Positions 14,301 through 22,825 of a stretch of DNA of 34,194 nt are shown here, one piece after another. The notes under the pieces are model-generated. The model saw only the letters and a list, made by a program, of their open reading frames with translations, searched no databases and was not told the origin of the DNA. The DNA lies in contig NZ_JTCM02000068.1 in the NCBI RefSeq assembly GCF_000817785.2, positions 1 to 34,194 on the forward strand. The letters run 5' to 3'. A program made the translations under genes and the position numbers. Position 1 is the first letter of the stretch, and each line of letters starts with the position of its first letter. The stretch comes from Hassallia byssoidea VB512170. Lineage in GTDB: Bacteria; Cyanobacteriota; Cyanobacteriia; Cyanobacteriales; Nostocaceae.

Positions 14301-16145
14301 ATGCTTGGAACTATTTTACGCAAACGTTACAAAATTATTGAGTATTTGGGAAGTGGTGGATTTGGTGAGACTTATAAAGCAGAGGATTTAGAGCGTTTCA
14401 ACTGTTTATGTGTAGTTAAAAGGCTTAAACCACAACTTCATCAACCTGCTTTTTTAGAGGTTGCAAGAAAATTATTTGCTCGTGAGGGTGAAACGCTTCT
14501 TCGCTTAGGTGAAAAACACGAGCAAATACCTCAGTTACTTGCCTATTTTGAAGAAAATCAAGAGTTTTATTTAATTCAGGAGTATGTTGAAGGAGAAACT
14601 CTTGCACAGATTCTTGAGCAAAGAAAGGTTCTGTCGGAATCTGAGGTAAGTAATTTATTAAAAGATGTTTTGAAAATTTTAGATTATATTCATAGCAAGA
14701 ATGTTATTCATCGAGATATTAAACCAGCGAATTTAATTAGACGTAAGAAAGATAACAAAATTGTCTTAATTGATTTCGGTGCAGTTAAAAAAATTTTAGC
14801 AGACCCAAAGGCAGACCCAAACACAGTAATTATTGGTACTCCCGGCTATATGCCATTAGAACAAAGTCAAGGAACACCTCAATTTTGTAGCGATATTTAT
14901 GCGTTAGGTATTATTGGCATTCAAGCATTGACAGGTTTAAATCCCACAAACTTTACAAGAAATGTTGAGACTGATGAAATAAATCAATTAGTTCAGACAA
15001 ATGTTAATTTACGTTTGAGCGGCATTTTGACAAAAATGGTTCGCACTCAATCAAGTCGAAGATATCAATTAGCTTCGGAAGTTTTGGAAATACTTGAAAG
15101 GGAAAATTATGGTTCTGTTCCATCAACAATTTATTCTACCCAACCACCATATAGTAGCGTTACAGCAAGTTATTTTAAGCGGTTTTTAGTCGGTTTGGGA
15201 ATTGTAAGTTTGGTTTCAACCGGAATTTCGTTATCTAGATCGGTTAATACTCCTTCAGTTTGTCTGGAACTAAAAGTTCCAGGTGGAAGATTTTCTTATA
15301 GTGGTAGTACAACTTGGCAACCTTTTAGACCAGATGTAGAAAAGAGTATTCAAAATACTTGTCCAAAATTCCAGTTGAATTTTATGCCTCGTCCGGGAAT
15401 AAGTTCCGCATCGGGATATGGTATTCAATTATTACTTAAAGGACAAGCCGATTTTGCAATTTCTTCTCGCAATATCACAGATGATGAATATGAAAAAGCA
15501 AAAATTCAAGGAGATACTCTTCACCAAATCCCTGTTGCAATTGACGGTACTGCTGTTGCAGTAAATCATAGTTTACCGATAAGTGGTTTAACGAAAAAGC
15601 AACTTCGAGATATTTTGACAGGTAAAATCACTAATTTGAATCAACTTGGTATTCCGGAAGATTTAAAGTTAACTGTTTATGCCGGAAAAAATGCTAGTAG
15701 CTTTGAGTTCTTAAAACAAAATCTTTTGGGCGGACAGCCTCTTCGTCAAGATATCCAAGATATATCAAATGCTCTGAGTATTACTGATGGTATACAAAAG
15801 GTAATCAATGATAAAAATAGAGGAGGAATTTTTATTAGTTCAGCCGCACACATAGTAACTCAATGTCAAGTAAAAGCTTTAAGAATTGGCAATAGTTATA
15901 ATGATTTAATATCGCCATATCAGCAATCATTTATACCTCCAGCAAAATGTACATTTAAAAACAAAAATAAACCTAATTTGGCTGCCTTTAGTAGCGGTAA
16001 ATATCCATTAACAAACAGATTATTTGTCATTTATAAGGATAACGACCCCAGGTCTAAGCAAGCCGGTGAAGCTTATGCAAATTTACTTTTAACTCCTTTG
16101 CGTCAAGAACTAATTGAAAAGGCAGGATTTGTAAGAATTAAGTAA
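14301..16145 (+). CDS. Transmembrane Ser/Thr protein kinase with PstS-like phosphate-binding domain
   Basis: This is a 614-aa fusion. Residues 10-265 are a Hanks-type kinase: glycine loop LGSGGFGETY (16-25), K40, HRDIKPAN (137-144, catalytic D139), DFG (158-160) and GTPGYMPLEQ in place of APE. A single membrane segment lies at about 295-311 (FLVGLGIVSLVSTGISL). Residues about 320-614 resemble the PstS-type periplasmic phosphate-binding family: SGSTTWQPF near the start, GYGIQLLLKGQADFAISSRN, then LTKKQLRDILTGKITNLNQLG. The predicted topology is kinase in the cytoplasm, binding domain outside, which suggests a receptor kinase sensing phosphate or a similar anion; that role is inference. It is transcribed alone; 14104-14300 upstream is AT-rich with no gene. 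Codon use looks AT-richer than cofH next door. Confidence 0.85.
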   Translation: MLGTILRKRYKIIEYLGSGGFGETYKAEDLERFNCLCVVKRLKPQLHQPAFLEVARKLFAREGETLLRLGEKHEQIPQLLAYFEENQEFYLIQEYVEGETLAQILEQRKVLSESEVSNLLKDVLKILDYIHSKNVIHRDIKPANLIRRKKDNKIVLIDFGAVKKILADPKADPNTVIIGTPGYMPLEQSQGTPQFCSDIYALGIIGIQALTGLNPTNFTRNVETDEINQLVQTNVNLRLSGILTKMVRTQSSRRYQLASEVLEILERENYGSVPSTIYSTQPPYSSVTASYFKRFLVGLGIVSLVSTGISLSRSVNTPSVCLELKVPGGRFSYSGSTTWQPFRPDVEKSIQNTCPKFQLNFMPRPGISSASGYGIQLLLKGQADFAISSRNITDDEYEKAKIQGDTLHQIPVAIDGTAVAVNHSLPISGLTKKQLRDILTGKITNLNQLGIPEDLKLTVYAGKNASSFEFLKQNLLGGQPLRQDIQDISNALSITDGIQKVINDKNRGGIFISSAAHIVTQCQVKALRIGNSYNDLISPYQQSFIPPAKCTFKNKNKPNLAAFSSGKYPLTNRLFVIYKDNDPRSKQAGEAYANLLLTPLRQELIEKAGFVRIK

Positions 16146-16532
16146 TTAGAGTATTCCGTGAAGATAAGCATCCCAAATGTGTAACCGACACTTTTATAGA
16201 CAAAATATCAGGTGTAAACTATAACTCTTACTTTTAACATACGTCTTTTGGTATAAAATATAAAGGAGAATTAAAAACTAATCATTTCGGCTAAAATAAA
16301 GCAGATTTGGCAGTAGCACTCGGCAGATGAGAACGAAAAAAGATACACTCGGCAACAAGAGCGATCCACCAGACACAACGCCACATCCACGACTGCCGGG
16401 AAATGCGTCCAACAAAAATGAATTATACATTTGAAGCAATTCAATATTAGATATAAACTTGGGACTTTAAATTGAACACAAATCTCAAATCTCAAGTCTA
16501 TATCTACAACTTGACTGGTTGCTGCCACCAAA
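16146..16532. other. Intergenic region with one weak small ORF
   Basis: No convincing gene. On plus, ATG 16327 to TGA 16434 gives a 35-aa hydrophilic, Pro-rich peptide (MRTKKDTLGNKSDPP...) in a patch less AT-rich than its surroundings; it has no ribosome-binding site and may be chance or a remnant. 16445-16505 is AT-rich sequence before the glycosyltransferase gene. Confidence 0.3.
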
Positions 16533-18359
16533 ATGAAATTTTCCCTTTATTCTCGCACTTTTCACTTTTTGCTGCTGTTGATGTGGTTGTTCATCGCTAT
16601 CGGTTTGCGGCTAACCAACTTAACTGCAAAGCCTCCTTGGACTGATGAATTTTCTACCCTGGTGTTTAGCCTGGGGAATAGTTTTTTGCCAGTACCTTTA
16701 GATCGAGCGATCGCTCCTGATATTTTGTTGCAACCACTCCAACCGCAAGCGAGTGCTACCATCAATGACGTATGGACACACTTAAGCACTGAAAGTAACC
16801 ATCCGCCACTTTATTTTATGCTGGCTCACTGGTGGATGCGGTTATTTCCTACTGAAGGGGGTTTAGTGTCGTTGTGGGGAGCGCGATCGCTTGCGGCTGT
16901 TTTCGGTGCATTATCCATCCCAGCTATCTATGCCTTAAGTTGGTTGACTTTTCGCTCCCGCTTAATTGCTCATATAGCAGCGGCGATAATGGCAGTATCA
17001 CCCTACGGCATTTTTCTGGCACAAGAAGCGCGTCACTACACTTTAGCAATCTTGTGGGTAATTGCTTCCTTAGCCTGTTTGGTAATCACCACACGTCATA
17101 TCCAAAACCGCACACAGCTACCGATCTCAATAGTACTTTCCTGGGTGGTAATCAATGCTTTAGGCATTGCGACTCATTACTTCTTCAGCCTCACCCTCTG
17201 CACTGAAGCCTTTGTTTTGATTTTTCTCGCAAGGCTTCAGTGGAGGGAAGGGGGCAGGGGGAAGGGGGGGAAGGGGGACAAGGAGGACAAGGGGGACAAG
17301 GAGGACAAGGGGGAATTTGCTTTTCTATCTTCCCCTGCCTCCCCTGCCTCCCCTGCTCCCCCTGCCTCCCCTGCCTCCCCTGCTCCCCCCTCCCCCCCCC
17401 TCCCCCGCTCCCCCTGGTGGCGCATCTATGCAGTTGCTGCTGGCACTTTTGTCGCGGGTGTAGTTTGGTTGCCAGTGTTTTTACAGAATAGCTATGGTGA
17501 TAAATTAACTGATTGGATTCAAGCTCCGCGTGTGGGATTTGCTTGGATTAGCCCACTTTTTCAAGCTTTTGCCGCGTGGGTAACAATGCAGTTTTTGCTA
17601 CCAGTTGAATCACCACAATTATGGATTGTGCTTGTTTCTGGGTTGGTGATGCTGATTTACTTTATTTGGCTATTACCAATTCTGTTTCGTGGTTTGAAAA
17701 TTCAGCTAAAGCAACCAGAAACTCATTTGATGACACAGGTGTTTGTTGCTGTAGTTGTGAGTGCGATCGCTTTATTTTTTATCTTCACCTATTTTCTCGG
17801 TATTGACTTAACACGCGGCGCCCGCTATAACTTTGTTTACTTTCCGGCTGTCATAGTCTTATTAGGGGCAAGTTTCGCAGTTTCCTGGCATCCTCAAGTT
17901 GGAAAAGCAAGAAGTTCTGGAAAAAAGGCTGTAGCGATAATTTGGCTAATGGGATTTTTCAGCGCAGTGACAGTCTTGAGCAATCTAGGTTATCAAAAAT
18001 ACTATCGTCCTGACCTCTTTGTGCAACTAATTCAAAAAACATCTCAGGTGCCAGTATTGATTGCAACCACTCAAAGAACTCATGTACATATTGGGGAAAT
18101 GATGGGAGTAGCCAGGGAATTTAAAATCCAAAATTTAACTTCCCCCACTCCCCTATTCCTCCTCGCGCATCAAGACCAAAACCCCAATACTTCTTCTGAT
18201 GCTTTGGAAAAGACTTTAAAAGAACTCCCACGACCTCTGGATTTATGGTTAGTAAACTTTTATGCACCTCAACCAGAAGAAGTGAAAAAATGTGCTGCTG
18301 ATACGCAATCTTTGCCAGCTGTAAACGGCTATGAATACAAACTTTATCACTGTAGATGA
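16533..18359 (+). CDS. GT39/ArnT-type membrane glycosyltransferase with in-frame STRR insert
   Basis: This polytopic membrane protein (608 aa) belongs to the lipid-phosphate-sugar-dependent glycosyltransferases (GT39/PMT_2-like). The conserved acidic pair of the first outer loop is present (PPWTDEFSTL, D38 E39), followed by ESNHPPLYFMLAHWW and FLAQEARHYTL. Such enzymes transfer sugar from polyprenyl phosphate to a lipid or protein acceptor at the outer face of the membrane; the acceptor here is unknown. Residues about 238-293 are low complexity: a charged Gly/Lys/Asp part (GKGDKEDKG repeats) and then Pro/Ala/Ser repeats (SPASPAPP). They are encoded by STRR-like DNA at about 17244-17411 inserted between two membrane segments without breaking the frame. 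A second, different GT39-type gene follows 117 bp later. Confidence 0.8.
   Translation: MKFSLYSRTFHFLLLLMWLFIAIGLRLTNLTAKPPWTDEFSTLVFSLGNSFLPVPLDRAIAPDILLQPLQPQASATINDVWTHLSTESNHPPLYFMLAHWWMRLFPTEGGLVSLWGARSLAAVFGALSIPAIYALSWLTFRSRLIAHIAAAIMAVSPYGIFLAQEARHYTLAILWVIASLACLVITTRHIQNRTQLPISIVLSWVVINALGIATHYFFSLTLCTEAFVLIFLARLQWREGGRGKGGKGDKEDKGDKEDKGEFAFLSSPASPASPAPPASPASPAPPSPPLPRSPWWRIYAVAAGTFVAGVVWLPVFLQNSYGDKLTDWIQAPRVGFAWISPLFQAFAAWVTMQFLLPVESPQLWIVLVSGLVMLIYFIWLLPILFRGLKIQLKQPETHLMTQVFVAVVVSAIALFFIFTYFLGIDLTRGARYNFVYFPAVIVLLGASFAVSWHPQVGKARSSGKKAVAIIWLMGFFSAVTVLSNLGYQKYYRPDLFVQLIQKTSQVPVLIATTQRTHVHIGEMMGVAREFKIQNLTSPTPLFLLAHQDQNPNTSSDALEKTLKELPRPLDLWLVNFYAPQPEEVKKCAADTQSLPAVNGYEYKLYHCR
17244..17411. 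repeat. STRR insertion inside a glycosyltransferase gene
   Basis: The left part is a GGGGGACAAGGA-type array, the right part CCCCTGCCTCCCCTG-type; the two are roughly complementary and could fold back. Length is compatible with the reading frame (about 56 codons), with no stop. Confidence 0.85.
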
Positions 18360-18476
18360 AAGTAGTAATGCAGCCAAAATTACTAAGTGAATTTTTCCGT
18401 CTTTTAGCAGAGACAATTTTTGTCAAGTAACTTATATTGTTACTGTTGTCTAGCCAGAATATTTTGATTTGAGATA

Positions 18477-20126
18477 ATGCGTCATGTCGCAAAAATCATC
18501 TTAAAAACCAAAGCTTCGCATTATTTAGGGTTAATTATTTGGATTGTTCCGTTATTATTATTTAACAATGGACAACATAGCCTCATGCCTCAAGATGAAG
18601 CTATGTATGCTGTGCGTGCCCGCTGGATGCTAGAGTCGGGAGATTGGATAACTCCCCAATCATGGGGGGAACTAGTTTACGAAAAAACGCCTGGTTTTTA
18701 CTGGTTGCTAGCAGCTTTTTACAAGATATTTGGCATTAATGAGGTAACATCTCGACTACCTGCCCAAATCGCTTGTATTTTCAGCTTATTGCTTACCTAC
18801 GAGATTGCAGTTATTCTGCTGAATAGACGTATCGCTTGGTTAGCTTCGGCAATTCTCGGTGTATCGTTTCTTTGGTTGCAAAGTAGTAGATTAGCTACGG
18901 CAAATACAGTTACGATTTGTGTAGCACTTTTAGGATTTTATTGTTTATTAAAAGCAGAATTAAATCTAAAATATCACTTTTATTGGAGCTTTGGTGCAGG
19001 ATTTAGTTTTGCGCTGGGCTTTTTAATTAGGGGTCAACTAATATTTGTACCGATGATAGGTTTATTACCTTATTTAATTTGGGAACATTCCCGACATCGA
19101 CATCTTTCAAACCCAATATTTTATCTTGGTTTTGTAATAGGGTTAATTCCCTCACTTGCTTGGTTTTGGTTAAGTTGGCAGCGCTATGGTGGGATAGTTT
19201 TTGAACAATTCTTCGCTTTAGCTGTGAGGATAGCTGCGGAAAAGCGTAATGGTAATTCGTGTTTATTTTATCTTTGGAATACTCCTCTTAAGACTTTTCC
19301 TTGGGGGTTTTTTAGTCTTTGGGGCACAATTCTGATTTTACGCCATCCTATTTTTCGATATCGGTTGATATTAGTTGGATGTCCTTTAGTTATTTTGACA
19401 GAAATTAGCCTGATTTCTACGCGCTTACCCCATTACGCACTAATACTTTATCCAGTGATGGCAATGCAAGCAGCAATTGCTTTTGATTGGCTGTGCAAAA
19501 TTTATGATAATAAATTAAAAACAAAATATTTTGTGTCTCTACCCCGAAATTTAAGTTATATATTCGGGGGTTTGGGTGGTTTGATTTTTTTAGCAGCAAT
19601 CCTACTTTATACAGACATTTTACCTATTGCTATCGGTAAGGATGTAGATATTATAAGTTACAGACAAATAGCGCTAATTTTAGGATTGGGATGGCTAACC
19701 TTGCCTTTAATATGGATTGCGCGTCATCGTTTTGGCAAGACATTTTTAACTGCTAAGTATTGGTTGGCAAGTTGGTTATTAACTGCATGGCTGGCTTTAG
19801 CTGCGACTGGTGCGATAGGATTATTAGGAAATTATAATCCGGATGTGAAGGTGTTTTTGCAGCAAAGAGCGATCGCACGAGTCCTTGAAAACAATTCTAT
19901 CAACTTTGTGGTACAAAAAACCGAGGCTCTGACAACAGGTGGAGATGAAGCACTATTGTTGCTAACGTTTTATACTCCTCACTGGGGACAGCGATTTAAG
20001 CAAATTCAACAGCTTCCACCCGGAAATTATGCCTGGGTTAGTCCAGAATTCTCGGTTGTCTCTACTGCTTATCGGCAATTAGGGACTTTCCGGGGATGGA
20101 AGTTGATTCAATTTGAAAATGGATAA
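18477..20126 (+). CDS. ArnT/GT39-type membrane glycosyltransferase
   Basis: This 549-aa protein has about 12 hydrophobic segments and the ArnT-like start pattern HSLMPQDEAMYAVRARWM (acidic pair near residue 40), then GDWITPQSW, YEKTPGFYWLLAAFYKIFG and SRLPAQ. Members move a sugar from undecaprenyl phosphate onto lipid or protein acceptors at the outer face of the cytoplasmic membrane. The substrate is not evident: no lipid A-arabinose genes are nearby. It lies 117 bp after another GT39-type gene and may be co-transcribed. The ATG at 18477 lacks a strong ribosome-binding site. The stop at 20126 is followed at once by an STRR. Confidence 0.82.
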   Translation: MRHVAKIILKTKASHYLGLIIWIVPLLLFNNGQHSLMPQDEAMYAVRARWMLESGDWITPQSWGELVYEKTPGFYWLLAAFYKIFGINEVTSRLPAQIACIFSLLLTYEIAVILLNRRIAWLASAILGVSFLWLQSSRLATANTVTICVALLGFYCLLKAELNLKYHFYWSFGAGFSFALGFLIRGQLIFVPMIGLLPYLIWEHSRHRHLSNPIFYLGFVIGLIPSLAWFWLSWQRYGGIVFEQFFALAVRIAAEKRNGNSCLFYLWNTPLKTFPWGFFSLWGTILILRHPIFRYRLILVGCPLVILTEISLISTRLPHYALILYPVMAMQAAIAFDWLCKIYDNKLKTKYFVSLPRNLSYIFGGLGGLIFLAAILLYTDILPIAIGKDVDIISYRQIALILGLGWLTLPLIWIARHRFGKTFLTAKYWLASWLLTAWLALAATGAIGLLGNYNPDVKVFLQQRAIARVLENNSINFVVQKTEALTTGGDEALLLLTFYTPHWGQRFKQIQQLPPGNYAWVSPEFSVVSTAYRQLGTFRGWKLIQFENG

Positions 20127-20228
20127 TAGGGAATTGGTAATAGGTAATTGGTAATTGGGAACGTGGTAATAATTCTTCCCCTTTCCCCTTTCCCCTTTCC
20201 CCCTCTTCAAATCCCCATTCCCCCAATC
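20126..20228. repeat. STRR between convergent genes
   Basis: Units like GGTAATTGGTAATTGGGAA on the left and CCCCTTTCCCCTTTCCCC on the right fill the gap between the stops of the glycosyltransferase gene and the minus-strand gene at 20228-20668. Confidence 0.8.
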
Positions 20229-20668
20229 TATCTTACCCTTTGCCGCGTATGTCGCATATCAAGTCCTTGCTTAATCCAAGTTAAGCATTCATATTCTGAC
20301 TTGAATAATTTTGGCGCGGCAATATTATTCAATAATTCCGGCGGATAATGGTCGTAGAAATATTTATCATCCTGTTGAAAGACGATAATCAAATTTTGGT
20401 GGTACGTGTAGCGACGCTGAAAACTATCGCCATGACTGACAAAATCTGAATGTTTCTCAATATGTTCTTTGGCAATCTCAATGATATTACTCAAGCTATT
20501 GCCATAGATTTCTGCCGGATTTTCTGCTTTGTGAAATTGGCTTTTCTGCCCTATTTCTGACAAAAGTTTGTAAGAATAAATCTCGTAATTATCCGCTTTG
20601 CCATAAACAAAGGGGATGATGAGATACCCTTCAAATGAAACTGAACTTTCATAAAGAAGACGGCTCAT
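20228..20668 (-). CDS. Hypothetical protein, 146 aa
   Basis: A strong AGGAGG (20674-20679) five bases before the ATG at 20668 supports this as a real gene. The product is soluble and mixed alpha/beta: MSRLLYESSVSFEGYLIIPFVYGK at the start is a likely strand pair, NNIIEIAKEHIEKH-like helical sequence lies in the middle, and HQNLIIVFQQDDKYFYDHYPPELL follows. No known motif, signal peptide or membrane segment is visible. The C-terminus is basic (RHTRQRVR) and the stop adjoins an STRR. It is not obviously linked to its neighbours. Confidence 0.7.
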   Translation of the reverse strand: MSRLLYESSVSFEGYLIIPFVYGKADNYEIYSYKLLSEIGQKSQFHKAENPAEIYGNSLSNIIEIAKEHIEKHSDFVSHGDSFQRRYTYHQNLIIVFQQDDKYFYDHYPPELLNNIAAPKLFKSEYECLTWIKQGLDMRHTRQRVR

Positions 20669-21008
20669 CTTGACCTCCTATTATGTAAATGCTCCCTGAA
20701 TCAAGCTATTGCTTTGTTGAAAACGCAATAATTTACGCTCGCAAATAGCTTTGGTAGATGGTTTTGTGATATGTGGTAAAAATTAGGAACAACGCAAACA
20801 ACTGCTATTTACTTGCACGCTTGGCGGCGTGTTGTTTACGAGAAGCTGAATATTTAAGTTACTAATTGGGCTTCTTAGTCGTTTGTAGTGCCTATCTTCA
20901 ACTTACCATAACAGGTTGACTGACAATAACTATGAGGGGTGCAGGGGTGCAGGGGTGTAAGGTTGTAGTCGGCGCTTCAGCGCTGAAGCGCTGACTACAA
21001 TGGAGGTT
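20669..21008. other. Gene-free region ending in tandem and palindromic repeats
   Basis: No coding frame is supported in 20680-20930. 20935-20960 carries 10-bp tandem units (AGGGGTGCAG). 20963-21000 is a 38-bp near-perfect palindrome, TTGTAGTC ... GACTACAA around GCGCTTCAGCGCTGAAGCGC, lying 8 bp beyond the stop of the DUF427 gene. Confidence 0.7.
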
Positions 21009-21293
21009 TTAAGCTTCGACTTTTACGCCTCTCCAGAAAGCGATATAACCCTCGATATTTTTCGCTCTCTCCTTGGCGGTGGGATAGTACCAAGCAGCGT
21101 CTTTGTTGACTTGTCCATCAACTTCGATGCTGTAATAATTCGCGATGCCTTTCCACGGACAAGTCGTGTGGGTGTTACTTTCCTTAAAGTATTGCTGGTT
21201 AATTGCGTCTTTGGGAAAGTAATGATTGTTTTCCACGACTACTGTTTTATCGCTTTCGGCTAATACAGCGCCATTCCAAGTTGCTTTTGCCAT
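21009..21293 (-). CDS. DUF427 family protein
   Basis: The 94-aa product matches DUF427 (PF04248): MAKATWNGAVLAESDKT at the start, VVVENNHYFPKDAI, HTTCPWKGIANYYSI and the end AAWYYPTAKERAKNIEGYIAF. The family has a small beta-tent fold with a conserved Cys-Pro-Trp-Lys-Gly patch and no firmly established activity. Length and frame are normal. No ribosome-binding site is obvious before the ATG at 21293. The stop is 8 bp from a strong palindrome that could end transcription. Confidence 0.93.
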   Translation of the reverse strand: MAKATWNGAVLAESDKTVVVENNHYFPKDAINQQYFKESNTHTTCPWKGIANYYSIEVDGQVNKDAAWYYPTAKERAKNIEGYIAFWRGVKVEA

Positions 21294-21411
21294 AGTGGTT
21301 TTGTGAATAAACTTTACACTTAATATTTTGACACTTACACAGCTGCAAGGGTTGGAATTCTGAGAGATGAAAAAATACAGATATCGTTATGTCTCTGTTG
21401 TAGTATGACTT

Positions 21412-21442
21412 GGGCGTAGGCGTAGCCCGTCGTAGACATCGC
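21412..21442. repeat. Nostocales dispersed repeat
   Basis: GGGCGTAGGCGTAGCCCGTC followed by GTAGACATCGC is the reverse of the common GCGATGTCTACGACGGGC repeat. It lies between divergent genes; a related fragment is inserted in a coding sequence at 7473-7505. Confidence 0.75.
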
Positions 21443-21516
21443 TACCTCAAGCTTTTGCTAAATACAATGTGTGAAAATTGAAGTAATTTTCACATACACT
21501 AACTAACAGTGAATTT

Positions 21517-21984
21517 ATGGTAACTGTGACGCTGACGGCTGTTGCTACTGCGATCGCTACTACACTGTGGACTAAAGCGCAGGAGAAAATCGGCGAAAAT
21601 ATCGGCGATGCTACATGGACGCTAGGTGGTAAGTTAATAGAAAAGCTCCGCCAGAAGAATAAGTCACCATTACTCACCAGTGCTGTACAAGCAAATGAAC
21701 CGCAGCGTTTAGATTATGGTCAAGCAGTGCTGGAACTAAAAGCAGCAGCAGACGCAGACCCAGAAATTGCTCAAGCTGTTGTGGAAGTGGAAACAGCAGC
21801 AAAAGCAGAACCAAAACTCACTCAAAAAATTCAAGAAATAGAAAATACCCTCAAGTCTCAACAGCCAACCATTCAAAATCTGACGCAGCTTGCAGAAAAA
21901 ATTGGGAAGGAATATGATGTAAAATTTCCTGATGATTGCCCTTTCCCTAATGATGTAGAAATATTATTAACTGACCTACCTTGA
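21517..21984 (+). CDS. Small protein resembling effector-associated N-terminal domains, 155 aa
   Basis: The N-terminus (VATAIATTLWTKAQEKIGEN, then IGDATWTLGGKLIEKLRQK) and the YGQAVLELKAAADADPEIAQ segment resemble the helical N-terminal modules that I recall on cyanobacterial STAND/NACHT-type NTPases and pentapeptide proteins. Here the module stands alone, followed by a helical stretch with repeats of the type AVVEVETAAKAEP and a short C-terminal part (KFPDDCPFPNDVEILLTDLP). No NTPase, caspase or peptidase domain follows, and none is adjacent. It could be an adaptor that pairs with a distant effector or the surviving 5' part of a larger gene. The first 15-20 residues are hydrophobic and may be membrane-associated. 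Confidence 0.6.
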   Translation: MVTVTLTAVATAIATTLWTKAQEKIGENIGDATWTLGGKLIEKLRQKNKSPLLTSAVQANEPQRLDYGQAVLELKAAADADPEIAQAVVEVETAAKAEPKLTQKIQEIENTLKSQQPTIQNLTQLAEKIGKEYDVKFPDDCPFPNDVEILLTDLP

Positions 21985-22041
21985 ACTTTAAAGAGCTTCC
22001 GGTATCCCTTTTCTTATTAAATCTAAAATACTTTCTTAATT

Positions 22042-22099
22042 CGTAGTGAGCGGTTTACCGCTCAAAGCAAAGATTTCAACGGCTAAAGCCGTTACTACG
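22042..22099. repeat. Twin-hairpin repeat, copy 1
   Basis: CGTAGT at the left and ACTACG at the right enclose two 16-nt hairpins with 7-bp stems: GAGCGGT-TT-ACCGCTC (22048-22063) and AACGGCT-AA-AGCCGTT (22078-22093), separated by 14 nt. Same layout as 26828-26881 with different stems. Confidence 0.85.
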
Positions 22100-22161
22100 T
22101 TAAAGAGAGTTTATTTATACCCATTTACTTGAGCGATCGCCCGACATATTATCTACTTAAT

Positions 22162-22677
22162 TTACTCAAACCAATCTTTTCCTCCTGGTAATTCTGCTAA
22201 ATAATTATCAATAATATCTGGTAAGTCTTTGGGATGATATTTATAAGTTAAATCTAAAAGTTGTTGAGTAATATTATTTAATGTTTCTCTATTAAGTCTT
22301 TGGGAAACTTGGCTAGGCTTTAACGTACCTGCAAAAATCTCAGCGCTGGCTGGTCTAATTGCCACCGCTACTGCTTCTTCTAAATATTCTGACCAGTCAT
22401 CAGCTTGAATATAATAAGATTTTTTATTATCTTTAATATTTAATTTGGCAATTTGAATTACTGAATCAGAGATAGAAGCAATCCAAGAGTTGGTTAAACG
22501 CTGTTCAATTTGGTTTTTAATTAAATGAATACATAATCTAACTAAAAAAGCTTCTATTTTTCGCAGAGTTGCCTGTTTACTCATCTCCTCTAAATCATCA
22601 ATAATCTCTAGGGCATCATCATAACGATGCTCTAAGATACTTTGTCTTAATTCTATTAATTCTTGTGTCATAGTCAA
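22162..22677 (-). CDS. DUF29 family protein
   Basis: The 171-aa product is a DUF29-type helical protein of the kind highly expanded in cyanobacteria. Recognisable parts are ELIELRQSILEHRYDDALEI, EMSKQATLRKIEAFLVRLCI, HLIKNQIEQRLTNSW and the C-terminal ELPGGKDWFE. No function is established for the family. The frame is intact and length normal. The ATG at 22677 or the internal one two codons later could both serve. It is divergent from recQ with 148 bp between the starts. Confidence 0.88.
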   Translation of the reverse strand: MTMTQELIELRQSILEHRYDDALEIIDDLEEMSKQATLRKIEAFLVRLCIHLIKNQIEQRLTNSWIASISDSVIQIAKLNIKDNKKSYYIQADDWSEYLEEAVAVAIRPASAEIFAGTLKPSQVSQRLNRETLNNITQQLLDLTYKYHPKDLPDIIDNYLAELPGGKDWFE

Positions 22678-22825
22678 CGAATAATCCTATGAATGAAATA
22701 CTAGCATTCCTGAACAATTTGGGACTGTAAACCATGCATCTAGAAATGTAATACCATTTAATGTGAGTTAAAATCCTGATATCTTCGTAACTACCCTGGC
22801 AAAACGTCCCAAAAAAGCGATCGCT

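Noticed and set aside
16271-16531. 86-codon minus-strand frame before the first glycosyltransferase gene
   Set aside because: No ribosome-binding site, no recognisable domain, odd Cys-rich composition; likely chance in a non-coding region.
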